From Methanomicrobiales archaeon (GTDB lineage Archaea; Halobacteriota; Methanomicrobia; Methanomicrobiales; JACTUA01), in the NCBI GenBank assembly GCA_028678555.1, contig JAJRDF010000065.1, positions 1 to 10,781 of the forward strand: a stretch of 10,781 nt of DNA. Reading direction: 5' to 3'. Position numbers and translations under genes: made by a program. Each line of letters opens with the position of its first letter. Position 1 is the first letter of the stretch. Below are positions 1 to 6,008 of this stretch, one piece after another. Below the pieces are notes generated by a model. That model was not told where the DNA came from, did not search any database, and saw nothing but the letters and a program-made list of their open reading frames with translations.

Positions 1-165
1 ATTCCGGTATACCGAAGGATGATATGTGATTGATTCCACAGTCGTAGCGGCGGGGGTGGTGAGCCCCCGAGAGCGTGTCCCCGGTACACAAAGATTCCGG
101 CATACCGCCAGATGATATGTGAACGATTCCTCAGGGGGCGCGGCGGGGGCGGCGGGTCGCCCGGG
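1..165. repeat. ~93-bp-period tandem repeat downstream of purQ (partial, runs off left edge)
   Basis: Positions 1-37 and 94-130 are direct repeats, 31 of 37 identical by my count, sharing ATTCCGG, ATACCG, GATGATATGTGA and GATTCC. The stretch after each (38-93 and 131-165) also lines up at the same 93-nt offset, sharing CAG and GCGGCGGGGG, so the period is about 93 bp. The second unit runs up to the purQ stop codon at 166-168. Positions 6-15 (CGGTATACCG) form a perfect palindrome in the first unit only. A related copy lies inverted at 4097-4186. No gene is visible here. Function is unknown; it could be an intergenic repeat family or a 3' processing or termination element. Confidence 0.7.
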
Positions 166-864
166 TTACCCTTCAATCTCCACGTGCCGGATCATGGACT
201 CGAAGATCCGGCGGCCGTCAGCGGATCCCAGGACATCCTCCGACGCCCGTTCGGGGTGGGGCATGAGGGCGAGCACGTTCCGGTACTGCCCCAGGACCCC
301 TGTAACGCTCTCCAGCGATCCGTTATGGTTCGTCTCCTCTGAGACCGTCCCTTTCTCATTGCAGAACCGAAACGCAACCCGGTGCTCCCGGTTGAGGGCC
401 GCCATTGTCTCCGGCAGGGTGATGAACCGCCCCTCCTTGTGGGCGATGGGGAGCCGGATCACCTCCCCCTCCCGGAACCGGGAGGTGAAGGGCGAGGATG
501 CGGTCTCCACCCGGAGGTGCACCGGCCGGCAGAGGAACTTGGGATACGCGTTGATGGCAAAGGTCCCCTCGATGAAACCCGCCTCTGCGCTCATCTGGGC
601 CCCGTTGCAGATGCCCAGCACCAGCTTCCCGTCCTGGACGTGCCTCCGGATGTCCTGCATCACCGGCGTCCTGGCGGCGATGGCCCCGGCCCTCAGGTAA
701 TCCCCGTACGAGAATCCGCCGGGCAGGACGACCGCGTCGCACCCCCGGGGGAGGCCCTCCTTGTACCACACCAGATCCGTGTCCACCCCCAGCACCTCCT
801 GCAGCACGTGCCAGGTGTCCCGGTCGCAGTTGGAGCCCCCGAACTGGACCACCGCAAATTTCAT
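166..864 (-). CDS. purQ: Phosphoribosylformylglycinamidine synthase, glutaminase subunit PurQ
   Basis: Class I glutamine amidotransferase subunit of FGAM synthase. It releases ammonia from glutamine for PurL, in step 4 of purine synthesis, as a cytoplasmic complex with PurS. The protein is 232 residues, usual for stand-alone PurQ. Visible motifs: VVLPGGFSYGDYLRAG (45-60), the nucleophile elbow LGICNGAQ with Cys86, IAHKEGRF (140-147), and a C-terminal PHPE with His203 and Glu205 completing the catalytic triad. I chose the ATG at 862-864 over an in-frame start 57 nt upstream because homology begins at MKFAVVQFGG, the ATG overlaps the purS stop by 4 nt (ATGA), and a GAGGT ribosome site lies just upstream. 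Last visible gene of the cofG operon; purL is not in the window and could lie beyond the left edge. Confidence 0.97.
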   Translation of the reverse strand: MKFAVVQFGGSNCDRDTWHVLQEVLGVDTDLVWYKEGLPRGCDAVVLPGGFSYGDYLRAGAIAARTPVMQDIRRHVQDGKLVLGICNGAQMSAEAGFIEGTFAINAYPKFLCRPVHLRVETASSPFTSRFREGEVIRLPIAHKEGRFITLPETMAALNREHRVAFRFCNEKGTVSEETNHNGSLESVTGVLGQYRNVLALMPHPERASEDVLGSADGRRIFESMIRHVEIEG

Positions 865-1106
865 TCCTGGACCTCGATCTGGTACCGGTGGATGACGGGA
901 TTGGCGAGAAGCCGCTCGCACATCTCGGCGGCCCGCTCCTTCGCCTCCTTTTTCCCCGCCGCTTCCATCGTCACGAGGAAGACGCGGGCGGTGGAGAGGG
1001 CCTCCGTGGCAAAGCCCAGGTTCTCCAGTGCGTGCCGGATGGCCCGTGCCTCGGGGTCCAGCATCCCCTTCTTCAGGGAGATGGTGATCCGGACCGTCAC
1101 CTTCAC
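861..1106 (-). CDS. purS: Phosphoribosylformylglycinamidine synthase subunit PurS
   Basis: Small structural subunit that bridges PurQ and PurL in the three-part FGAM synthase of archaea and Gram-positive bacteria. It has 81 residues, the usual size. The family pattern is clear: a first beta strand VTVRITISLKKG, LDPEARAI near residue 16, a central LGF, and the hallmark LLANPVIHRYQIEV at the C-terminus. The start is GTG at 1104-1106, overlapping the purC stop by 4 nt (GTGA). A GGAGG motif sits about 9 nt upstream of it, inside purC. The stop overlaps the purQ ATG in the same way, so translation of all three is probably coupled, which would suit subunits needed in fixed ratio. Confidence 0.96.
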   Translation of the reverse strand: MKVTVRITISLKKGMLDPEARAIRHALENLGFATEALSTARVFLVTMEAAGKKEAKERAAEMCERLLANPVIHRYQIEVQE

Positions 1107-1831
1107 CGGGACCGCCCTCCTGCCGCCGCCGTAATCCGCTCCGCTACCCGGCGGTATGCGTCCATCACGTCGCCCTTATCGAACCGGTACACGTCCTTGT
1201 CCATGGACTGCCCGGATCCTGTATCCCACAGCCGCATCGAATCCATGCTGATCTCGTCCCCGAGAGTGATATTCCCGGCCCCGTCCTTCCCGAACTCTAT
1301 CTTGAAGTCCACGAGCGTAATCCCCTTCCCCTTCAGGTGGTCCCGCAACACCCGGTTCACGGATAGTGCCAGGCGTTTTATCTCCTGGAGTTCTGCCGCG
1401 GACACGATCTTCAGGGCCAGGATGATCTCATCGTTGATCATGGGATCGTGCCGTGCATCATCCTTGTAGTCGATGACAAGGATGGGCGGGTCCAGGGGCT
1501 GCCCCTCCGTGAAGGGATACCGCTTCACAATGGACCCTGCCGCCACGTTCCGGACGATCACTTCCAGCGGGATCATGGTGAGCGTCCGCACCCGCATGGT
1601 GGAGGGATCGATCATGCCCAGGTAGTGCGTACGGATCCCTGCCTTCTCCAGGAGTTCAAAGAAGAAGGCCGAGACCCGGGCGTTCAGCGTGCCCTTCTCT
1701 GCCAGGCTCGCCTTCTTCCCGCCGTCAAACGCGGTGATGTCATCCCGGAACTCCACCACCAGCTCCTGGGGCACGTCCGTACGGTACACCGACTTTGCCT
1801 TTCCCCGGTACAGGAGTCCCCCCTTCTTCAC
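1103..1831 (-). CDS. purC: Phosphoribosylaminoimidazole-succinocarboxamide synthase (SAICAR synthetase)
   Basis: Joins aspartate to CAIR with ATP hydrolysis in purine synthesis. 242 residues from the GTG at 1829-1831, close to the normal ~240 for this family. Recognisable signatures in order: LLYRGKAKSVY near the N-terminus (glycine-rich ATP lid), FRDDITAFDGGKK, YKDDARHDPMIN mid-protein, LVDFKIEFGKD, and LGDEISMDSMRLWD, where most homologues have Pro after DEIS. The start follows from the 4-nt GTGA overlap with the cofG stop, a GGGAG site 8 nt upstream, and the point where homology begins. An in-frame ATG-type start 66 nt upstream would lie inside cofG and adds no family sequence. Confidence 0.96.
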   Translation of the reverse strand: MKKGGLLYRGKAKSVYRTDVPQELVVEFRDDITAFDGGKKASLAEKGTLNARVSAFFFELLEKAGIRTHYLGMIDPSTMRVRTLTMIPLEVIVRNVAAGSIVKRYPFTEGQPLDPPILVIDYKDDARHDPMINDEIILALKIVSAAELQEIKRLALSVNRVLRDHLKGKGITLVDFKIEFGKDGAGNITLGDEISMDSMRLWDTGSGQSMDKDVYRFDKGDVMDAYRRVAERITAAAGGRSR

Positions 1832-2814
1832 AGTGATCGCTCCCGGATCTGTTGCTCCAGGCGTCTGATAAGCGCTTCGATACGGGGGGGATACCACCCT
1901 TCCTCAATGTACTGCGGGTAGATGCAGAGCCGCTCCCGGAGCCCCCGTTTTCCTGCGATCGATACCAGGGACTCGATCTGGGGCCAGGGGTGCTCGGGGT
2001 TCACGTAGTCGATGGTCAGGGGCGAGATCCCGCCCAGGTCATCCACGCCGCAGGGGACCAGTTCCCTGGCATCGGCGAGATTGGGGGCGATCTGCACCGC
2101 CACGTCATCGGGCAGGATGTCCCGGGCCATCGAGATGGTGACGCAGAACTCATCGGTCTCCGGGACCGGCGCCCCGGCCATGGGCGTCCCCTCCTTGGGG
2201 CAGAAGTTCTGGACGATCACCTCCTGGATGTGACCGTAACGCCGGTGCAGGTCCCGGATCAGCGAGAGGCTCTCCTCCCGGTCCCCCATGGTCTCGCCGA
2301 TTCCCACCAGGATTCCGGTGGTGAAGGGGATCCGGAGCTGCCCTGCCTCCTCGATCATCCGGATCCGCACGCCGGGATCCTTGCCCGGGGAGCGCCGGTG
2401 GGCAGGGACCAGGGCTGTCGTCTCCAGCATGAGACCCATGGAGGCGTTCACCTCCTTCAGGAAGGCCATCTCCTCCCGGCTGAGGATCCCGGCATTCGTG
2501 TGGGGGAGGATGCCCAGGTCGATCGCCGCACTGCACATGGCGTGGCAGTAGTGCAGGATATCCGGGTAACCCGCGCCCTGCATCCGGCCAGTGAAGCCCG
2601 GCTCCAGTTCCGGCTTCTCGCCGAAGGTGAAGAGGGCTTCGGTGCATCCCAGCGAGGCGCCGCACTCCAGTGTCCGGAGGACCTCTCCCGGGGGCATGAT
2701 GCAGCCCTCCTGTACCGGTGTCCGGAAGCAGCAGTAGTCGCACCGGTTCCGGCAGACGGTGGTGAGCGGGAGGAAGACGTTCCGGGAGAAAGTGAGGGGC
2801 CGGGGGGACGTCAT
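1828..2814 (-). CDS. cofG: 7,8-didemethyl-8-hydroxy-5-deazariboflavin synthase subunit CofG (radical SAM)
   Basis: Radical S-adenosylmethionine enzyme that, with CofH, builds the Fo deazaflavin chromophore of coenzyme F420 from tyrosine and 5-amino-6-ribitylaminouracil. 328 residues, normal for a separate CofG. The cluster-binding CX3CX2C motif is CRNRCDYC, with Cys21, Cys25 and Cys28. The family string ALFTFGEKPEL follows near residue 59, with MGLMLE and a TTGILVGIGET segment further on. First gene of the minus operon; its TGA overlaps the purC GTG. ATG at 2812-2814 is the only sensible start, since an upstream ATG in that frame meets a stop after three codons. No convincing Shine-Dalgarno site is seen. 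The cofH partner is not in the window. Confidence 0.96.
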   Translation of the reverse strand: MTSPRPLTFSRNVFLPLTTVCRNRCDYCCFRTPVQEGCIMPPGEVLRTLECGASLGCTEALFTFGEKPELEPGFTGRMQGAGYPDILHYCHAMCSAAIDLGILPHTNAGILSREEMAFLKEVNASMGLMLETTALVPAHRRSPGKDPGVRIRMIEEAGQLRIPFTTGILVGIGETMGDREESLSLIRDLHRRYGHIQEVIVQNFCPKEGTPMAGAPVPETDEFCVTISMARDILPDDVAVQIAPNLADARELVPCGVDDLGGISPLTIDYVNPEHPWPQIESLVSIAGKRGLRERLCIYPQYIEEGWYPPRIEALIRRLEQQIRERSL

Positions 2815-2920
2815 AATCTCAGTGTACCATCCCCCCGGAGGGTGATGAAGGTGAGGTTGGGTTATTGCGAAGTCCGGTTCGTTTTTCCATGGGGAACGGC
2901 TGATGGATGTACTCTTGGGA
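2815..2920. promoter_or_regulatory. Divergent promoter region between cofG and the flavodoxin gene
   Basis: This 106-nt gap separates two operons that read away from each other, so both promoters should lie here or at its edges. It is somewhat T-rich at 2859-2890, but I see no strong TATA box on either strand. Positions 2837-2846 (GGAGGGTGAT) closely match the complement of the archaeal 16S rRNA 3' end and precede an ATG at 2845 and an in-frame GTG at 2851. Those could start a 38-codon reading frame ending at 2961 that overlaps the flavodoxin start in another frame. That frame has no other support. Confidence 0.35.
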
Positions 2921-3406
2921 ATGAAAACTCTCCTGGTCCTGTTTTCGTATCATCACCATAATACCGAGAAGATAGCTCAGGTCTTTGCACGCGTGCTTGA
3001 TGCACCCATCACAACCCCACCGCAGGTAACCCCGGAAGAGCTGGACACGTATGATCTGATAGGATTTGGTTCAGGGATTTACGGGGGAAAACACCACAGG
3101 GATCTGCTGGACCTTGCCGGGAGACTCCCGCCAGTCACCCGCAGGAACGCATTCATCTTCTCCACCAGTGCCATGACAGGAAAGGCCAAAGTCGAGAAGG
3201 ATCACTCGCTGCTCAGGGAGAAACTGCAATCCAGGGGGTACGTGATTGTCGATGAATTCAGCTGCAAGGGTTTCAACACCAACAGTTTCCTGAAATTCTT
3301 CGGGGGAATGAACAAAGGGAGGCCGAATGCGGAAGACCTCAGACATGCGGAAGAGTTTGCCATGAATCTGAAGCAGAAACTGGAAAAGAGCGCAGGAGTA
3401 CCATGA
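2921..3406 (+). CDS. Flavodoxin family protein
   Basis: Small cytoplasmic FMN-binding electron carrier fold, about 161 residues. It begins with a beta strand KTLLVLFSY leading to the phosphate loop SYHHHNTEKIA, where ordinary flavodoxins have a T-x-T-G-N-T loop. GFGSGIYGGKHHRDLL (middle) and FIFSTSAMTGKAKVEKDHSLL match the later strands and FMN-contact loops of the family. The C-terminal GRPNAEDLRHAEEFA helix is typical too. Start choice is open: ATG at 2921 fits the fold, while ATG at 2903 has a weak GGGG site 8 nt upstream. The stop overlaps the cofC ATG (ATGA), so the two are coupled. GC is about 52% in four 60-nt blocks I counted, against about 65% in cofC, suggesting a different history or expression level. 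The redox partner is unknown. Confidence 0.85.
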   Translation: MKTLLVLFSYHHHNTEKIAQVFARVLDAPITTPPQVTPEELDTYDLIGFGSGIYGGKHHRDLLDLAGRLPPVTRRNAFIFSTSAMTGKAKVEKDHSLLREKLQSRGYVIVDEFSCKGFNTNSFLKFFGGMNKGRPNAEDLRHAEEFAMNLKQKLEKSAGVP

Positions 3407-4038
3407 CTGTTACCGCCCTGATCCCCTTCAAGCCGGTGAACCCCAAGTCCCGCCTCTCGGGTGTCATGAGCCAGGCGGAGCGGGAGGCCTTTGCCCGGGC
3501 CATGCTGGACGACGTGGTGGCCGCGGTCCTGGCAGCCGGCTGCAGGCCCCTCATCCTCAGCACCACCCCGTACCGCTACCCCGGCGCCGAGACCCGGGTG
3601 GACGGGAGCGGCCTCAACGAGTCACTGAACGCGATCCTGCCCACCCTTCCCGGCGCCACCCTGATTATCATGTCGGATCTCCCGCTGGTGCGGCCTGAGA
3701 TCATCACCCGGATGCTCACCACCAGCGCGACCATCTCCATCGTTCCGGGCAGAGGAGGGGGTACGAATGCCATCTACCTCAAGAACCCGGCCCGGTTCCG
3801 GGCCGATTACTACGCGGGCAGCTTCCTGAAGCACCTGAAGGTCGCGGAGGAGTTCGGGGTGACGGTGGAGGTGATCGATTCCTTCCGGCTCCACACCGAC
3901 GTGGACGAGGAGGGGGATCTCGCAGAGATCCTGATCCACGGACGGGGGAAGAGCAGGGAGTACCTGGTCTCCCTCGGGTTTGCCCTGGACGCGGAGTGCG
4001 GCCGCGTGAAGGCGGAACGGGGCCGGAAATCGACCTGA
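3403..4038 (+). CDS. cofC: 2-phospho-L-lactate guanylyltransferase CofC
   Basis: Activates 2-phospho-L-lactate with GTP to give lactyl-diphosphoguanosine, the side-chain donor for F420-0. The protein is 211 residues with a nucleotidyltransferase Rossmann-like fold. Family motifs: IPFKPVNPKSRLS near residue 7 (nucleotide-binding N-terminus), LNESLNAI, MSDLPLV with the metal-binding Asp, VPGRGGGTNAIYL, and SFRLHTDVDEEGDLAE near the C-terminus. The ATG at 3403-3405 overlaps the flavodoxin stop by 4 nt, with a GGAG site (3395-3398) just upstream. Being in one transcript with the flavodoxin and next to cofG makes this a small F420-synthesis locus split over two divergent operons. Confidence 0.95.
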   Translation: MTVTALIPFKPVNPKSRLSGVMSQAEREAFARAMLDDVVAAVLAAGCRPLILSTTPYRYPGAETRVDGSGLNESLNAILPTLPGATLIIMSDLPLVRPEIITRMLTTSATISIVPGRGGGTNAIYLKNPARFRADYYAGSFLKHLKVAEEFGVTVEVIDSFRLHTDVDEEGDLAEILIHGRGKSREYLVSLGFALDAECGRVKAERGRKST

Positions 4039-4096
4039 CCCCCCCGCTTGAAAAAGGATACTGGAACGTTCTTCCGGAGGCCCATCTTCTTCCGGC

Positions 4097-4186
4097 GCCT
4101 GAAGAATTCCTCGAATATCTCCTAATGGTAAACCGGAATCACTGGCTGCTGGTGAGACGCTCTCGGGGGCTCACCGCCCCCGCCGC
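4097..4186 (-). repeat. Inverted dispersed copy of the ~93-bp repeat found at 1-165
   Basis: The reverse complement of 4127-4186 aligns without gaps to 47-106: 49 of 60 positions match by my count, and 29 of the first 30 (GCGGCGGGGG, GGTGAGCCC, CCGAGAGCGT). The match continues more weakly to about 4097, keeping GATTCCGG, TACC, GATAT and TTC-TCAGG at the same spacing. Both copies lie just downstream of genes. The conserved 30-nt core can form a short GGGGG/CCCCC hairpin. This looks like a dispersed intergenic repeat family whose role cannot be read from the sequence. Confidence 0.75.
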
Positions 4187-4250
4187 GTGGGCACCCCCGC
4201 CAGTGTTCCGGGGCAGTAAGATGTCCCTGGATCAACAACCGAAGATCGGA

Positions 4251-4297
4251 CTATCCTCATGGGGGAGGGACCGGGAGGGGGCCCCGCCCCCTCCCGC
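4251..4297. repeat. GC-rich intergenic element with 11-bp hairpin (related to 8184-8225)
   Basis: Positions 4273-4282 (GGGAGGGGGC) pair perfectly with 4286-4295 around a 3-nt loop, and 4272/4296 add one more pair. The left side, CTATCCTC at 4251-4258 followed by G-runs and GGGACCG, recurs at 8184-8210, so this is probably one member of a repeat family. It could act as a two-way terminator between the convergent genes, but no U-tract follows the stem on either strand. Confidence 0.55.
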
Positions 4298-4409
4298 ACC
4301 ATATACCGAGAACCGGTGCGGAACTCACTCCATCCCGAGTGGGGGGACCTGCAGGTCCGCCCTGGAGCATCCCGGTAAACCATATGCAAGGGCACTGGAG
4401 GGGGATTCT

Positions 4410-5198
4410 CTATTCTTCCCTCTCCCCACGCGCCTGCCGGAGAGCCACACCCATGAACAGGCACTCCGCCGCATCGATGGATGGGACGCCGGAGACCTCC
4501 TCAATGGGGATCTCCAGTCCCCGGACGAGCGCTGCCGGCACCGATTCGTCGGTCTCCCCCATGAGGAGCACCGCTGCCGAGGCGATGTTGTCGGCCACCG
4601 CCCGCTGGGTCACATGCAGTTCGCTGCCGAAGAGGTCCCGCTTGCCCCGCTCATCGATCACCGCCCGGATGCCGGCACAGCCGATGGCCACGCTGCTGCA
4701 TCCCAGGCGCATGGCATGGGTCCGGCTGTCAGCGATGATCACGGCGACCTTCGCACCGGTCCGGTCCTGGATGGCCTGCCGGAGCCGGATCGCGCTCCGG
4801 TCCGGATCCTTCGGGAGCGGGAGTGCGGTCCCCGGCGGGGTATTGGAGAGGTCCACACCCGCATTCGGGAGGAGCGTGCCGTGGACCATGGAGAGCAGGA
4901 ACCCGTCGATCCCCCCCACCACCTCGTCGCTTTCCCGCAGGACCACCTCTGCCACCCGGGGATCGATCCGGTACCGGGCGGCCATCTCGACAGCCCGGGC
5001 CGATGGGATCACCCGGTCCAGCACGACGGCGCTTCCCTCGGCGGTGGCCACCGGCGATTCGGCGACGACGATCACGTCCCCGTCCCGGATCCCCCGTGCG
5101 GTGCTCCTTGTGGCGGCAGTGAAGAGGATCGCCGCCAGGTCGTCCCCGGCCCGGATCAGGGGGGTCTTCAGGGCATGGACACTGAACGACCGGGCCAC
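4410..5198 (-). CDS. CofE/COG1478-family gamma-glutamyl ligase; possibly a folate ligase (FolC2-like) rather than F420-0:L-glutamate ligase
   Basis: Family members form amide bonds between a carboxylate and glutamate using GTP; the best known is CofE, which adds glutamates to F420-0. The 262-residue protein matches over its whole length: GDDLA (18-22), DGDVIVVAE (39-47), VIPSARA (63-69), VLRESDEVV (86-94), PNAGVDLSN (111-119), DPDRSAIRLR (131-140), VAIGCAGI (170-177), KRDLFG (186-191), VADNIASAA (201-209). Two CofE signatures are altered: the usual S-K-A-E-G-R reads TAEGS with no Lys (52-56), and the usual D-T-x-G-R reads DSRTH (157-161). The start is GTG at 5196-5198, 6 nt after folP, with a GGGGTGA site overlapping the folP stop. 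Its place as last gene behind glyA, folD and folP suggests a glutamate ligase for folate. Family call firm; substrate uncertain. Confidence 0.88.
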   Translation of the reverse strand: MARSFSVHALKTPLIRAGDDLAAILFTAATRSTARGIRDGDVIVVAESPVATAEGSAVVLDRVIPSARAVEMAARYRIDPRVAEVVLRESDEVVGGIDGFLLSMVHGTLLPNAGVDLSNTPPGTALPLPKDPDRSAIRLRQAIQDRTGAKVAVIIADSRTHAMRLGCSSVAIGCAGIRAVIDERGKRDLFGSELHVTQRAVADNIASAAVLLMGETDESVPAALVRGLEIPIEEVSGVPSIDAAECLFMGVALRQARGEREE

Positions 5199-5204
5199 TC
5201 CCTC

Positions 5205-6008
5205 TCACCCCATCCGCTGCAGCACCGCGAGGGCGTCCCGGGTCTCCTGCACGTCGTGGGTCCGGACCATCGCCGCCCCCTGCTGGACCAGCAGCACGGT
5301 GACGGCCAAGCTTCCCGCGAGGCGTCCCTCCGGGTCGCGGCCTGAGAGGTCCCCCAGGAAGGACTTGCGGGAGACGGCGGCCAGCACGGGCCGGTCGAAC
5401 TCGAGGAACCTCCGGAAGTTGCGGCAGAGGAGCCAGTCAAGGGCCGGGGTCCTGCCCTGCACCCAGAGCCCGATGGCAGGGTCCAGGATGTACTGGTCGA
5501 TCCCGAACCGGGAACAGCGGGCAAGGATTCCCTTCAGGTTCTCCCGCGTCTCCTCCACGGACTGTGCATCGCCAGGGCGGATCCGCGAGGCCATGGCGAT
5601 GACAGGGAGACCGCTGTCCGCTGCCAGCTGGGCATACACCGGGTCGGCGAGGCCCCGGATATCGTTCACTGCAGCCACGTCATGGCGCAGGCAGGCTTCC
5701 AGCACCTCCGGAACCGTCGTGTCCACCGAGACCGGGATCCCGCTCCCGTCCAGGGCGGAAAGGGCTTCCTCTATCCGGGCCATCTCCCCGGACGGGGGAA
5801 GGGGAGGGGCGCCGGGACCGGTGGCACGGGCACCGACATCGATGATGTCTGCCCCGTCACGGGTCATGGCAAGGGCCTGCTCCCGCACGTCACCGGGCGG
5901 GACGTAGGATCCCGCATAGAAGGATTCGGGGCTGCAGTTGATGACGCCCATCAGCCGGACAGGAGCGCCCCCTCCCACCTGCAGCCTGCCGATCAGACAG
6001 GAGGGCAT
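5205..6008 (-). CDS. folP: Dihydropteroate synthase family protein (FolP-like)
   Basis: Condenses the pterin methyl diphosphate with an arylamine: p-aminobenzoate in folate synthesis, or the ribofuranosylaminobenzene phosphate in methanopterin synthesis. 267-residue TIM barrel of normal length. Pterin-site residues known from bacterial enzymes are present: Asn24 (MGVINCSPESF), Asp57, Asp96 (SVDT), Asn115 (VND), Asp176 (DPAIG), Lys215 (SRKSF), Arg249 and His251 (RTHD). The substrate loop usually reading G-G-E-S-T-R-P-G is GARATGPG (59-66): the Thr is kept but the Arg is Gly. The loop after DPAIG lacks the usual G-F-G-K. The ATG at 6006-6008 overlaps the folD end by 16 nt. The operon with glyA and folD favours folate, but an H4MPT-type acceptor cannot be excluded. 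Confidence 0.88.
   Translation of the reverse strand: MPSCLIGRLQVGGGAPVRLMGVINCSPESFYAGSYVPPGDVREQALAMTRDGADIIDVGARATGPGAPPLPPSGEMARIEEALSALDGSGIPVSVDTTVPEVLEACLRHDVAAVNDIRGLADPVYAQLAADSGLPVIAMASRIRPGDAQSVEETRENLKGILARCSRFGIDQYILDPAIGLWVQGRTPALDWLLCRNFRRFLEFDRPVLAAVSRKSFLGDLSGRDPEGRLAGSLAVTVLLVQQGAAMVRTHDVQETRDALAVLQRMG

Larger units (their letters stand above)
4039..4409. other. Intergenic region between convergent cofC and CofE-family gene
   Basis: This 371-nt stretch lies between two gene 3' ends and shows no credible gene; long open frames through it on the plus strand run antisense into the next genes and are low-complexity GC shadows. It contains an inverted copy of the left-edge repeat (4097-4186), a strong GC hairpin (4272-4296), and a C/T-rich run at about 4395-4430. 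Transcription from both sides probably ends here, though no clear T-tract terminator is visible for either operon. Confidence 0.6.

Noticed and set aside
1..165. CRISPR array
   Set aside because: Only two imperfect units with a 93-bp period, and the parts between the best-matching blocks also match each other, so there are no unique spacers.
2842..2903. Another possible C/D box RNA: GTGATGA at 2842 and CTGA at 2900
   Set aside because: The flanks cannot form a terminal stem and no internal boxes are seen. GTGATGA here is more simply read as a ribosome site next to an ATG.
4272..4296. Intrinsic bacterial-type terminator
   Set aside because: The stem is strong but no T-run follows on either strand, and archaeal termination depends mainly on T-rich tracts; I keep it as a hairpin element only.
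3996..5345. A 449-codon plus-strand open frame, and others antisense to the CofE-family and folP genes up to 522 codons (4339-5907)
   Set aside because: They are antisense shadows of clearly conserved minus-strand genes. Their translations are rich in Arg, Gly, Pro and Ser with no family motif; high GC makes such open frames common.
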